Shown here: piece after piece, positions 1-6,763 of the stretch
Position numbering within the stretch: the stretch's first letter is position 1
Layout of the letters: the number at the start of each line of letters is the position of its first letter
Origin: Actinomycetota bacterium
GTDB taxonomy: Bacteria > Actinomycetota > Thermoleophilia > Solirubrobacterales > Thermoleophilaceae
DNA: 8,769 nt
Assembly: GCA_005885165.1 (NCBI GenBank)
Contig: VAXR01000040.1
Coordinates: 8,661-17,429 of the forward strand
Direction of reading: 5' to 3'
Position numbers and translations under genes: made by a program
Notes under the pieces: model-generated
The model's database searches: none
Seen by the model: the letters and a program-made list of their open reading frames with translations, nothing else
What the model was told of the DNA's origin: nothing

Positions 1-774
1 ATCGCCGCCGCCGTGCTGCTGCCCGCCTTCGTGGCGATCGAGTACCGCGCCCGCGCGCCGATGCTCGACCTGACGATCTTCCGCAACCGCATGTTCTCCG
101 CCGCCACCGCGGCCGCGTTCATCAACGGGCTGTCGCGCTTCGCGCTGATGTTCGTCTTCGTCTTCTATTTCCAGGGCGCCCAGGGCGACGATCCGATCAC
201 GGCGGGGCTCAAGCTCACGCCGATGGCGTTCGGCATGCTCGTGGCGTCGCCGCTCGCCGGCATCTGGGCGGACCGGCGCGGCTCGCGCGCGCTGGCCGCG
301 ATCGGGATGCTGGTGAGCGCCGCCGCGCTCGCCCTCATGACCACGCTCCAGCCGCACTCCCCGTACTGGCAGAGCGTGCTGTGGCTCTTCATCGTCGGCG
401 TCGGCTCGGGCATGTTCAACAGCCCGAACACCGCCGCGATGATGGGGACGGTCCCGGCGCACCGCCGCGGCGTCGCCGCCGGCACGCGCACCATGCTGCA
501 GAACACCGGTGCCGTGATCTCGATCGCCTTCGTGCTCGCGATCGTCACCTCGGCGGTGCCGAAGACGGTGCTCTTCAAGATCTTCTCGGGGCTTGCGAAG
601 GGGCTGACCGACGCCAAGCTCGCGCCCTTCATCGCGAACATGCACACCGCGCTGTGGGTGCTCGCGGCCACGTCGGTCGTCGGCGCGCTGGTCTCGGTGA
701 TGCGGCCCTCGTACCGCTCCACGAAGGCGACGGCGCCATCGGCCATCGAGGCGCAGGAGGCGCTCGTCCCGTGA
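1..774 (+). CDS. MFS drug-efflux transporter, DHA2 (EmrB/QacA-like) family, C-terminal part
   Basis: The reading frame is open from base 1, so the gene starts upstream; 257 residues and the stop are present. Known role of the family: proton-driven export of drugs or other small molecules across the cytoplasmic membrane, usually with 14 membrane helices. Visible are about six hydrophobic segments, a basic loop GIWADRRGSR resembling the repeated MFS motif A of the second half, and the segment GTRTMLQNTGAVISIAFVLA, typical of the late helices of DHA2 proteins. The tail after the last helix is short, basic, then Ala-rich. The stop TGA overlaps the GTG start of the MerR-type gene, so the two are very probably co-transcribed and the regulator probably controls this pump. 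Substrate cannot be told from the sequence. Family assignment is firm; DHA2 subtype is likely but rests on half the protein. Confidence 0.88.
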   Translation: MAAAVLLPAFVAIEYRARAPMLDLTIFRNRMFSAATAAAFINGLSRFALMFVFVFYFQGAQGDDPITAGLKLTPMAFGMLVASPLAGIWADRRGSRALAAIGMLVSAAALALMTTLQPHSPYWQSVLWLFIVGVGSGMFNSPNTAAMMGTVPAHRRGVAAGTRTMLQNTGAVISIAFVLAIVTSAVPKTVLFKIFSGLAKGLTDAKLAPFIANMHTALWVLAATSVVGALVSVMRPSYRSTKATAPSAIEAQEALVP

Positions 775-1217
775 GCGTGGTCGAGGCTCCGCAGCGCCAG
801 ATGCGGATCGGCGACCTCGCGAAGGCCGCGGGCACGACGCCGCGAACGGTCCGCTACTACGAGGAGATCGGGCTCCTCCCGCGCTCAGGCGAGCGCGAGG
901 CCGGCCAGCACAGGCTCTACACCGAGGCCGACCTGGAGCGGGTGCGCGAGCTGCTGCGCCTGCGGGACCTGCTCGGCGTGACGCTCGACGAGCTCAAGGA
1001 GCTGGTCGAGGCCGAGGAGGCCCGCGCCGCCCTGCGGAGCGAGTTCCAGGCAAGCGACGATCCGCGCAGGCGTCGCGAGATCCTCGACGAGGCCCTGCCG
1101 CTGGTCGATCGGCAGCTCGAGCTGATCAGGCGGCGCCAGCGCGAGCTGCAGAAGCTCGAGGAGGAGCTCTCAGCCCGGCGGCGCCGTATCCGCCGCCGGC
1201 TCAACGAGCTCGCCTAG
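771..1217 (+). CDS. MerR-family transcriptional regulator of the adjacent MFS pump
   Basis: A 148-residue protein with the MerR layout. A winged helix-turn-helix lies at about residues 11-50 (MRIGDLAKAAGTTPRTVRYY, then EEIGLLP and the wing HRLY). It is followed by the RVRELLRLRDLLGVTLDEL helix and a long, highly charged helical region (about 75-147) that should form the dimer coiled coil. The protein has no cysteine, so it is not a metal- or thiol-sensing MerR of the MerR/CueR/SoxR kind; the short C-terminal part leaves no large ligand domain. The GTG start at 771 is chosen because it overlaps the transporter stop as GTGA and has AGGAGG at 755-760. Translational coupling points to a local regulator of the pump. 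Its own -10/-35 target is not visible, because the operon promoter lies outside the window. The ligand is unknown. Confidence 0.9.
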   Translation: MSVVEAPQRQMRIGDLAKAAGTTPRTVRYYEEIGLLPRSGEREAGQHRLYTEADLERVRELLRLRDLLGVTLDELKELVEAEEARAALRSEFQASDDPRRRREILDEALPLVDRQLELIRRRQRELQKLEEELSARRRRIRRRLNELA

Positions 1218-2983
1218 CGGTTTCCGCAGCGCCGCTCGCGCTTCGGGATCGGGAACTTCCTGCTGGTCGCCGCGGCGATCGTCGCCGGGTCGACCGGGAA
1301 GCGCGCGTCGCCCAGATAGCTCTGGAGCTTCACCGACTTCTGCCCCTGGATCGTCCTGCGTCGCCCGCAGCGGAGGAACTCGAGCGTGATCCTCGCCTTG
1401 CCGATCGAGATCGACTGGCCGGTCGGCACGTGGGCCCACCACTCCGCGTTCGACGAGGTGACCAGCACGCCGATGCGGTGGCGCTTGTGGAGGATCCAGT
1501 CGTCGCCGTAGAGGTCGTAGCGGACGTGGTTCGTGCCGGCGTCCAGCAGGTAGGCGCCGCGGCTGATCAGGACCGCGCCCCCCTTGGGGCCGATGTCGTA
1601 GACGTCGACGACCAGGTTCCCGTCAGGAGCGCCGGCCGATGCGTCTAGCGCCACGTGCGGCACGCCGGCGAAGTGCGCTCCACGGGGCAGAGGACGCGAG
1701 AACGTCCAGATCCCCTCGCCGTTCGGCGGGCCGCCCTCGGACGTGCCCTCGTTCTGGCCGTCGTCGACGTAGGAGCCCGAGCGAAGCGGGATGCTCAGCC
1801 CGCGGGAGTCGGCGGGCGGCCAGGCCTTCTCGCTGCGCCACTTGCCGTTGCTCGACTCGACCGCGATCGGCGGGTCGTGGTTCACGGCCGCCTTCCTCAG
1901 GGGCTTTCCGGCCACGTAGCGGTCGTACCAGCGCATGACCTCGTCGAACCAGCCGCGCCGGCCCATCTTCAGGCGGCCCGTCGTGGTCCGCTCGTTGCCG
2001 CGCACGTGGTCCCACATCCCGAACCAGGCGCGGCGCGGGCCGACGAGCTCGTTGAAGAAGTTGAACGCGCCGTCGGGCTTCGTGTTGTCCTCGATGAAGC
2101 CCTGGGTCATGAAGAGGGGCGTCCTCGCCCCGCGGGCCTTGCGGATCAGGTCGCGCTCGCGCCAGTAGGGCGAGCTGTGGTTGGGGTCCTGCTGGGCCGA
2201 GTAGTTCTGCGCCGGGCACCCGGGCTTCTGGGTGTCGTTGATCGAGCTGAAGTTGTAGGCGAGCGTGTCGCCGGTGGTCCCCGGCGTGGCGGCGATCCCG
2301 TCGTAGAGCGCCGGCGTGGCGAGCGAGTTCACGAAGCGCACGCGGTTCATGTACAGGTAGCGGTACAGGTCGTACACGGGCTCCTGGGCCACCACGGCGC
2401 GGAGCCCGCGGGGATGGAGCGCGACGCCGATCAGGCCGGTGACCGCGTCGTACGACTTCCCGTACATGCCGACTCGTCCGGTCGACCAGGGCTGCCTCGC
2501 CGCCCACTCGACCGCCGCCTTCACGTCCGCCTGCTCGCCGGGCCCCGCCCAGTCGAGGCAGCCGGTCGAGCCACCGAACCCGCGGAGGTCGACCATCACG
2601 TACGTGTAGCCGCGCTGCATGAGGTGGGCGCCTGTCACGAAGTCGTAGAAGCGGGTCGACGGTCCCTTGGCGGCCGTCGGATCGAAGGGCACGCCCTCCA
2701 CCGGAGCGGCAGGGCCGACCTGCCCTGAGTGGTTGAAGTAGGGCCCGATCGAGAGGATCACCGGGGTCCGCGCGCTCGCGGGCAGCTGCGCCGGCCGCTC
2801 GATGTCCGCGTGCAGCATCGTGCCGTCCTTCTCCTTGATGTAGGCCTGGCTCCACTTCGCGCCCGGCGGGATCTTGGTGGTCTGGGTCGACTGGACGTCC
2901 GCCTGCGCGGCGGCGACCAGGATCGACACTCCGGCCGCGATCGCGGCGATCGCGGTGCTGCGTGCAACCCCCTGCCCCAGCAT
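1214..2983 (-). CDS. Secreted CocE/NonD-family alpha/beta hydrolase (X-Pro dipeptidyl-peptidase-like)
   Basis: A 589-residue protein from the ATG start. Residues 1-28 look like a Sec signal peptide: MLGQGVARS, a hydrophobic Ala/Ile/Val stretch, then AQA before Asp29. The hydrolase core has VMVDLRGFGGSTG (oxyanion-side strand), the nucleophile motif GKSYDAVTG with Ser177, a likely acid Asp299 in GFIEDNT, and His326 in MWDHVRGN. The part after about residue 390 has the beta-rich pattern of the C-terminal jelly-roll of X-Pro dipeptidyl-peptidase and CocE proteins. Known members cleave esters or amides such as acyl-prolyl peptides, cocaine or glutaryl-cephalosporins; the substrate here is unknown. 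A GTG at 3019 would add 12 residues but places charged residues ahead of the signal peptide. Neither start has a Shine-Dalgarno; TACCAT (complement of 2993-2998) just upstream of the ATG could be the -10 of a leaderless transcript. The stop shares CTAG with the MerR-type gene. Confidence 0.88.
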   Translation of the reverse strand: MLGQGVARSTAIAAIAAGVSILVAAAQADVQSTQTTKIPPGAKWSQAYIKEKDGTMLHADIERPAQLPASARTPVILSIGPYFNHSGQVGPAAPVEGVPFDPTAAKGPSTRFYDFVTGAHLMQRGYTYVMVDLRGFGGSTGCLDWAGPGEQADVKAAVEWAARQPWSTGRVGMYGKSYDAVTGLIGVALHPRGLRAVVAQEPVYDLYRYLYMNRVRFVNSLATPALYDGIAATPGTTGDTLAYNFSSINDTQKPGCPAQNYSAQQDPNHSSPYWRERDLIRKARGARTPLFMTQGFIEDNTKPDGAFNFFNELVGPRRAWFGMWDHVRGNERTTTGRLKMGRRGWFDEVMRWYDRYVAGKPLRKAAVNHDPPIAVESSNGKWRSEKAWPPADSRGLSIPLRSGSYVDDGQNEGTSEGGPPNGEGIWTFSRPLPRGAHFAGVPHVALDASAGAPDGNLVVDVYDIGPKGGAVLISRGAYLLDAGTNHVRYDLYGDDWILHKRHRIGVLVTSSNAEWWAHVPTGQSISIGKARITLEFLRCGRRRTIQGQKSVKLQSYLGDARFPVDPATIAAATSRKFPIPKRERRCGNR

Positions 2984-3039
2984 CCGGGCCCGATGGTACG
3001 GAAAGGGCCCTCGCGCCACGCCGATATGCTCAGGCCGCC
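2984..3039. promoter_or_regulatory. Divergent promoter region between the two hydrolase genes
   Basis: Only 56 bp separate the two divergent starts. On the + strand TATGCT (3025-3030) resembles a -10 box and would place transcription start close to the GTG at 3040, which has no Shine-Dalgarno; this suggests leaderless expression. On the - strand, the complement of 2993-2998 reads TACCAT, again about 9 bases before the ATG. No convincing -35 boxes are seen. The call rests on weak motif matches and on the gene layout. Confidence 0.4.
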
Positions 3040-3705
3040 GTGGTGAGCGTCAGCACGGGCGAGTTCGTCCACGACGGACACCGCCTCATCTACGACGATT
3101 ACGGGTCCGGGCCGCGACCGTTCCTGCTTCTGCCGGGCCTGCTTCTGCCGCGGCTGATGCACCGGCCGCTCGCCCAGGCGCTGGCCGAGCGCGGCAACCG
3201 TGTGATCACCCTCGACCTGCTCGGGCACGGCGAATCTGACCGCCCGCGCGACATGTGGCGCTACTCGATGCCGATCTTCGGGCAACAGGCCGTGGCGCTG
3301 CTCGACCACCTGGAGCTCGAGGAGGCCGTCGTCGGCGGAACCTCGCTCGGCGCCAACGTGACGCTCGAAGCAGCCGTGCAAGCACCCGACCGTATGCGCG
3401 GGCTCGTGATCGAGATGCCGGTGCTCGACAACGCGCTCCTGGCCTGCGGCGTGATCTTCACGCCCCTTCTCGTCGCGCTCACCTTCGGCGAGCCCGTGAC
3501 GCGGCTGTTCAGCCGCATCATGCGCCGGGTCCCGCGCGGCCTCTCGCAGCTGACCGACGTCGGGCTCGAGTGGGTTAGCCAGGACCCCGCTCCCTCGGCG
3601 GCGGTCCTCCAGGGGCTCTTCTTCGGGCGCACTGCGCCGCCGCGCACCGAGCGCAGCCGGATCGAGACGCGCTCGATCGTGATCGGGCACCCGCGCGACC
3701 CGCTG
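3040..3705 (+). pseudogene. Alpha/beta hydrolase, C-terminus replaced by inverted repeat
   Basis: The 222 recognisable residues cover most of an alpha/beta hydrolase: strand and loop PRPFLLLPGL, then VITLDLLGHGESDRP, nucleophile elbow GGTSLGAN with Ser102, a helical cap region (about 130-200), and the strand SIVIGHPRDPL, where Asp220 is the likely catalytic acid. In this family about 50 more residues normally follow (last strand, catalytic His region, final helix). Here they are absent: from the Asp220 codon onward the DNA is an inverted copy of the MMPL gene. The frame happens to stay open to 4545, running out of frame across padR, so a 501-residue chimeric product is possible on paper but not credible as the native protein. 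The start may be the GTG at 3040 or 3043; neither has a Shine-Dalgarno. The loss of the last part of the fold predicts an inactive or altered enzyme. The original function is an unspecified esterase or hydrolase. Confidence 0.75.
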
Positions 3706-3815
3706 GGCGTGAACGGCGTCACGACGCGGCCGATGTCGCGGTCCGAGGTGAGCTTGCGGGCGACCTGCGCGATCTGGGCGCGGCCCTGCGGCGACCCCGC
3801 CGGTGCGCGCAGCCG
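3696..3815. repeat. Inverted repeat, arm 1: reversed copy of MMPL codons 73-112
   Basis: Read as its reverse complement, this 120-bp stretch equals 4710-4829 at 119 of 120 positions. The one difference is T3736, opposite C4789, which would change MMPL Ala99 to Asp. Translated on the - strand it gives RLRAPAGSPQGRAQIAQVAR and onward, exactly the MMPL periplasmic-domain sequence, with no MMPL similarity on either side. The left end sits at the hydrolase Asp-Pro-Leu codons (GACCCGCTG), a sequence the hydrolase itself would be expected to encode, so the joint could lie in a short microhomology. The near-identity implies a recent event. Confidence 0.95.
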
Positions 3816-3876
3816 AGCGCGCGACGGCCTAGCCCGCACCGTCAAAAGCCCTCCGCGCGGGCGGGGGCAAGCGGGA

Positions 3877-3892
3877 AGTGATCGATGTCACA
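3877..3892. promoter_or_regulatory. CRP-like site upstream of padR
   Basis: The sequence AGTGATCGATGTCACA matches the CRP-family consensus TGTGA-N6-TCACA at 9 of 10 defined positions, with a perfect GTGA-N6-TCAC core. Its centre (3884.5) is about 44 bases before the padR ATG. If padR is transcribed leaderless or nearly so, this is close to the -41.5 position used for activation by CRP-type regulators. Known actinobacterial CRP homologues recognise this type of site. Binding here is inference from one motif match. Confidence 0.45.
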
Positions 3893-3896
3893 CCCA

Positions 3897-3932
3897 CCAT
3901 ATGCCGGAGCGATATATCGTGACGGCATATGG
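3897..3932. promoter_or_regulatory. 36-bp palindromic operator overlapping the padR start
   Basis: The outer arms CCATATGCCG (3897-3906) and CGGCATATGG (3923-3932) are perfect inverted repeats. In the middle lies a second perfect palindrome, CGATATATCG (3910-3919), with the same centre (3914.5). Only the 3-bp connectors on each side fail to pair, so 15 of 18 position pairs match. The right arm contains the padR ATG (3929-3931), and TATATC (3913-3918) could be the -10 box. PadR proteins usually bind such extended dyads and repress their own promoters, so this is most likely the PadR operator controlling the padR-MMPL operon. Confidence 0.75.
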
Positions 3933-4501
3933 AGGCGAGCGCACAGGATCTGACTCCCACCGGCCGCGTCATCCTCGGGATGCTGAGGCTCGGCAAGCGC
4001 ACCGGGTACGAGATCAAGCAGATCGTGGACGTCTCGACGCGCTTTTTCTGGGCCGCCAGCTACGGCCAGATCTATCCGGAGCTCAAGCGGCTCGAGGAGC
4101 GCGGACTGGTCGGGAGCAGGTCCGAGCCGACCGGCGGGCGCGCCCGGACCGAGTACCGCCTGACCGCCACGGGCGAGCGGGCACTCGACGACTGGCTCGC
4201 CTCCGAGGCCGAGCCGGCCCACGAGGTCCGCGACGAGGCGATGCTCAAGCTCTTCTTCTCGGAGGGCCGCGACACCGAGGAGGTGCTCGAGACGGTCCGC
4301 GCGCTCCGGCGCAAGCACGAGAGCGTGGTGGCGCGGCTGCGCGAGATCCACCCGGAGCCGGTCGATCCCGACCCGGGCCCCTACCTCACGCTCGAGTACG
4401 GCCTGGGCCTACACGACTGGGCGATCGAGTGGTGCAAGCGGACCGAGCGCCGGCTGGAGCGGCGCCTGGCACGCAGCGCGCGGGAGAAGGCCCGTGTTTG
4501 A
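3929..4501 (+). CDS. PadR-family transcriptional repressor of the MMPL operon
   Basis: A 190-residue protein. The PadR winged helix-turn-helix occupies about residues 10-85: VILGMLRLGKRTGYEIKQIV, then SYGQIYPELKRLEERGLV with the conserved Tyr-Pro-Leu-Leu-type recognition helix, and the wing GGRARTEYRLTATG. The C-terminal half (about 95-185) is helical and charged, matching the Vir_act_alpha_C dimerisation and ligand region. Members of this family typically repress genes for efflux or detoxification and release DNA when bound by a small molecule. The ATG at 3929 lies inside a large palindrome and has no Shine-Dalgarno, so the mRNA may be leaderless and translation may begin at its 5' end. The MMPL gene starts 8 bp before the padR stop, so the two are translationally linked. 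The effector is unknown. Confidence 0.92.
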   Translation: MEASAQDLTPTGRVILGMLRLGKRTGYEIKQIVDVSTRFFWAASYGQIYPELKRLEERGLVGSRSEPTGGRARTEYRLTATGERALDDWLASEAEPAHEVRDEAMLKLFFSEGRDTEEVLETVRALRRKHESVVARLREIHPEPVDPDPGPYLTLEYGLGLHDWAIEWCKRTERRLERRLARSAREKARV

Positions 4502-6644
4502 TCGGCTGGCAGGGTTCGCGGGACGGCGCGCGCGGCGGATCGTGATCGCCGCGGTCGTGCTGGCGGTGGTCGCCGGCGCGATCGGGTCCGGCGTCGCCAA
4601 GCGGCTCGGCCCGTACAGCGCGAAGGACCCGGCGAGCGAGAGCATCAAGGCCACCAACCGCCTGACGAAGGCGACCGGGCTCGATCAGGAGCAGGTGGTG
4701 GCGCTGGTCCGGCTGCGCGCACCGGCGGGGTCGCCGCAGGGCCGCGCCCAGATCGCGCAGGTCGCCCGCAAGCTCACCTCGGACCGCGCCATCGGCCGCG
4801 TCGTGACGCCGTTCACGCCCAGCGGGTCGGCGAGGATGATCTCGCGCGACGGCCGCCTGGCGTTCGCGACCGCGTACCTCAAGAACTCCGTCGACGCCCC
4901 GAAGGCCGTCGATCGCCTCAAGCGGCTGCTGGCCCACACCCCCGACGTGCGGCTGGGCGGGTCCGCCGCGGCCTCGCGCGCCGCGAACCGGATCGTGTCG
5001 GAGGACCTGAAGCGCGCCGAGCTGCTCGCCTTCCCGCTGCTGTTCCTGCTCGCGCTGTGGTTCTTCCGGAGCCTGGTGTCCGCGGCGCTGCCGCCGCTCG
5101 TCGGCGGGCTCGCGATCGTCATCAGCTTCCTCACGCTGCGCGGCGTGAGCGAGGTGATGCACCTGTCGGTGTTCGCGCTCAACCTCGTCACCGGCCTCGG
5201 GCTCGGACTGGCGATCGACTACAGCCTGTTCATCGTGTCCCGCTACCGCGAGGAGATGGCGAAGGCCGGACCGGGCCGCGCGGCGCTCGCGGCGACGCTC
5301 CGCACCGCCGGGCGGACCGTGCTGTTCAGCTCGCTCACGGTCGCCGCCGCGCTCGCGTCGCTGCTGGTCTTCCCGCAGCGCTTCCTCTACTCGATGGGCG
5401 TGGGAGGGACGATCGTCGCCCTGATCGCGGCGGCAGTCGCGCTGCTCGTGCTGCCGGCGATCTTGGCGCTGCTCGGCGAGCGGGTGAACGCGCTCGCTCC
5501 CAAGCGCCTGCACCGCGCGGCCGACGCGGACGCACGGCCGGCCGCGGCCGGAGCGTGGTACCGGCTATCGCGATTCGTGATGCGCCGGCCAGGCCGCATC
5601 GCCATCGTCACCGCGGCGATCATGCTCACGCTCGGCCTGCCCTTCCTCGGGGCCAAGTTCACGACGGTCGATGCGACGGTGCTTCCCCGCGCGGAGCAGG
5701 CCCACCGCGTCGACGAGGCCCTGCAGACGCGGTTCACGCCGAACCTCACCTCGCCGGTCACGGTGGTCGCGCGGACGCGCGATGCCGGTGCTGTGCGCGC
5801 GTTCGCGCAGCGGCTTCAGCGCGTCCGCGGGGTGCGCGCGGTCAATCCTCTGCAGCCGGTTGGTCCCGGCCTCTGGCGGATCGACGCCGTCCCCGCGTCG
5901 CGCGCTCTCTCCGGCGCCAGCCAGCGCCTGGTGCACCGCATCCGCGCGCTGCACGCGCCTTTTGCCAGAGGCGTGACGGGACAGAGCGCCAACTTCGTCG
6001 ACCAGAAGACGAGCCTCGCATCGCACATGCCCGTGGCGCTGGGGCTGCTGGCGATCACCACCCTGCTGATCCTGTTCGCGATGACCGGATCGGTGGTGCT
6101 CCCGATCAAGGCGCTAGTGATGAACGCGCTCACGTTGAGCGCGGCGTTCGGCGTGCTCGTGTTCATCTTCCAGGACGGCCGGCTCGAGGGGTTGCTCGGG
6201 TACTCGTCGCAGGGCGCGCTCGACTCGTCCCAGCCGCTCGTCCTGTTCGCCGTCGCCTTCGGCCTGTCAACCGACTACGGCGTGTTCCTCCTGTCGCGGA
6301 TCAAGGAGGCGCGCGACCGCGGCGCCTCCGACTCCGAGGCGGTCGCGATCGGGCTCGAGCGCACCGGCCGGATCGTCACAGCCGCGGCGCTGCTCTTCTG
6401 CGTGGCGATCGGCGCGTTCGCCACCTCGCGGATCGTCTTCATCAAGGAGCTCGGCGTGGGCACGGCCGCGGCGGTCGCGATCGACGCCACGCTGGTGCGC
6501 GCCCTGCTCGTGCCGTCGCTCATGGAGCTGCTCGGCAGGGCGAACTGGTGGGCCCCGAGACCGCTCCGGCGCCTGCACGCGCGCCTCGGCCTGCGCGAGG
6601 GCGACGCGCCGCCGGCGGTGGCGGTCAGCGGCAGCCGGGCCTAG
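4494..6644 (+). CDS. MMPL/RND-family membrane transporter
   Basis: A 716-residue protein starting at GTG, with GGGAG at 4482-4486 as Shine-Dalgarno and an 8-bp overlap with padR. It has the two-fold RND layout. Each half has one N-terminal membrane helix (about 13-33 and 367-387), an extracytoplasmic domain (about 40-172 and 390-508) and five clustered helices (about 174-328 and 512-680). The Asp-Tyr pairs of the proton relay are present in both halves, Asp242-Tyr243 in GLAIDYSLFIVSRYREE and Asp594-Tyr595 in GLSTDYGVFLLSR, as in mycobacterial MmpL3. Known relatives export lipids, glycolipids or drugs using the proton gradient; the cargo here is unknown. It lacks the long cytoplasmic C-terminal extension of MmpL3, ending shortly after the last helix. 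Codons 73-112, in the first extracytoplasmic domain, are the source of the inverted copy at 3696-3815. Expression is probably under the adjacent PadR protein. Confidence 0.93.
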   Translation: MFDRLAGFAGRRARRIVIAAVVLAVVAGAIGSGVAKRLGPYSAKDPASESIKATNRLTKATGLDQEQVVALVRLRAPAGSPQGRAQIAQVARKLTSDRAIGRVVTPFTPSGSARMISRDGRLAFATAYLKNSVDAPKAVDRLKRLLAHTPDVRLGGSAAASRAANRIVSEDLKRAELLAFPLLFLLALWFFRSLVSAALPPLVGGLAIVISFLTLRGVSEVMHLSVFALNLVTGLGLGLAIDYSLFIVSRYREEMAKAGPGRAALAATLRTAGRTVLFSSLTVAAALASLLVFPQRFLYSMGVGGTIVALIAAAVALLVLPAILALLGERVNALAPKRLHRAADADARPAAAGAWYRLSRFVMRRPGRIAIVTAAIMLTLGLPFLGAKFTTVDATVLPRAEQAHRVDEALQTRFTPNLTSPVTVVARTRDAGAVRAFAQRLQRVRGVRAVNPLQPVGPGLWRIDAVPASRALSGASQRLVHRIRALHAPFARGVTGQSANFVDQKTSLASHMPVALGLLAITTLLILFAMTGSVVLPIKALVMNALTLSAAFGVLVFIFQDGRLEGLLGYSSQGALDSSQPLVLFAVAFGLSTDYGVFLLSRIKEARDRGASDSEAVAIGLERTGRIVTAAALLFCVAIGAFATSRIVFIKELGVGTAAAVAIDATLVRALLVPSLMELLGRANWWAPRPLRRLHARLGLREGDAPPAVAVSGSRA
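4710..4829. repeat. Inverted repeat, arm 2: source copy within the MMPL gene
   Basis: This arm covers exactly 40 codons (73-112) of the intact MMPL gene and is the evident donor, since it lies in an uninterrupted protein domain while the other copy is out of context. The 894 bp between the arms contain the CRP-like site, the palindromic operator, all of padR and the first 72 MMPL codons. Confidence 0.95.
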
Positions 6645-6763
6645 GGCGGGTCGTCAGCCTGCGGCCACGCTTTCCGCTGAGTTCCGCGCATGCCGGTTGC
6701 CGGGCGCCGGCGCTCGCGGATTGGCGACGAAGGGCGAGAGCACGCTTGCCGGCCTGAAAATGT

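Noticed and set aside
1655..2728. Long + strand open frame opposite the CocE-type gene
   Set aside because: Antisense shadow; the - strand protein has a signal peptide, nucleophile motif and full family length.
3818..3829. Direct 12-bp match CGCGCGACGGCC to 4843-4854 just beyond the inverted repeat
   Set aside because: It could hint at a second template switch, but a 12-bp match made only of a GC-rich motif near common codons is easily chance; no extension on either side.
3832..3862. GCCCGC / GCGGGC hairpin after the inverted repeat as a hydrolase terminator
   Set aside because: Six pairs with a 19-base loop and no T-run is too weak in this base composition.
4386..5513. Long - strand open frame opposite padR and MMPL
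   Set aside because: Low-complexity Arg/Glu/Asp/Gln composition typical of the antisense of a high-GC gene; no recognisable domain.
5057..6757. Long + strand open frame inside the MMPL gene (566 residues)
   Set aside because: Arg/Ala/Pro-rich translation without any domain pattern; it is a GC-driven shadow of the MMPL gene, whose own frame carries clear motifs.
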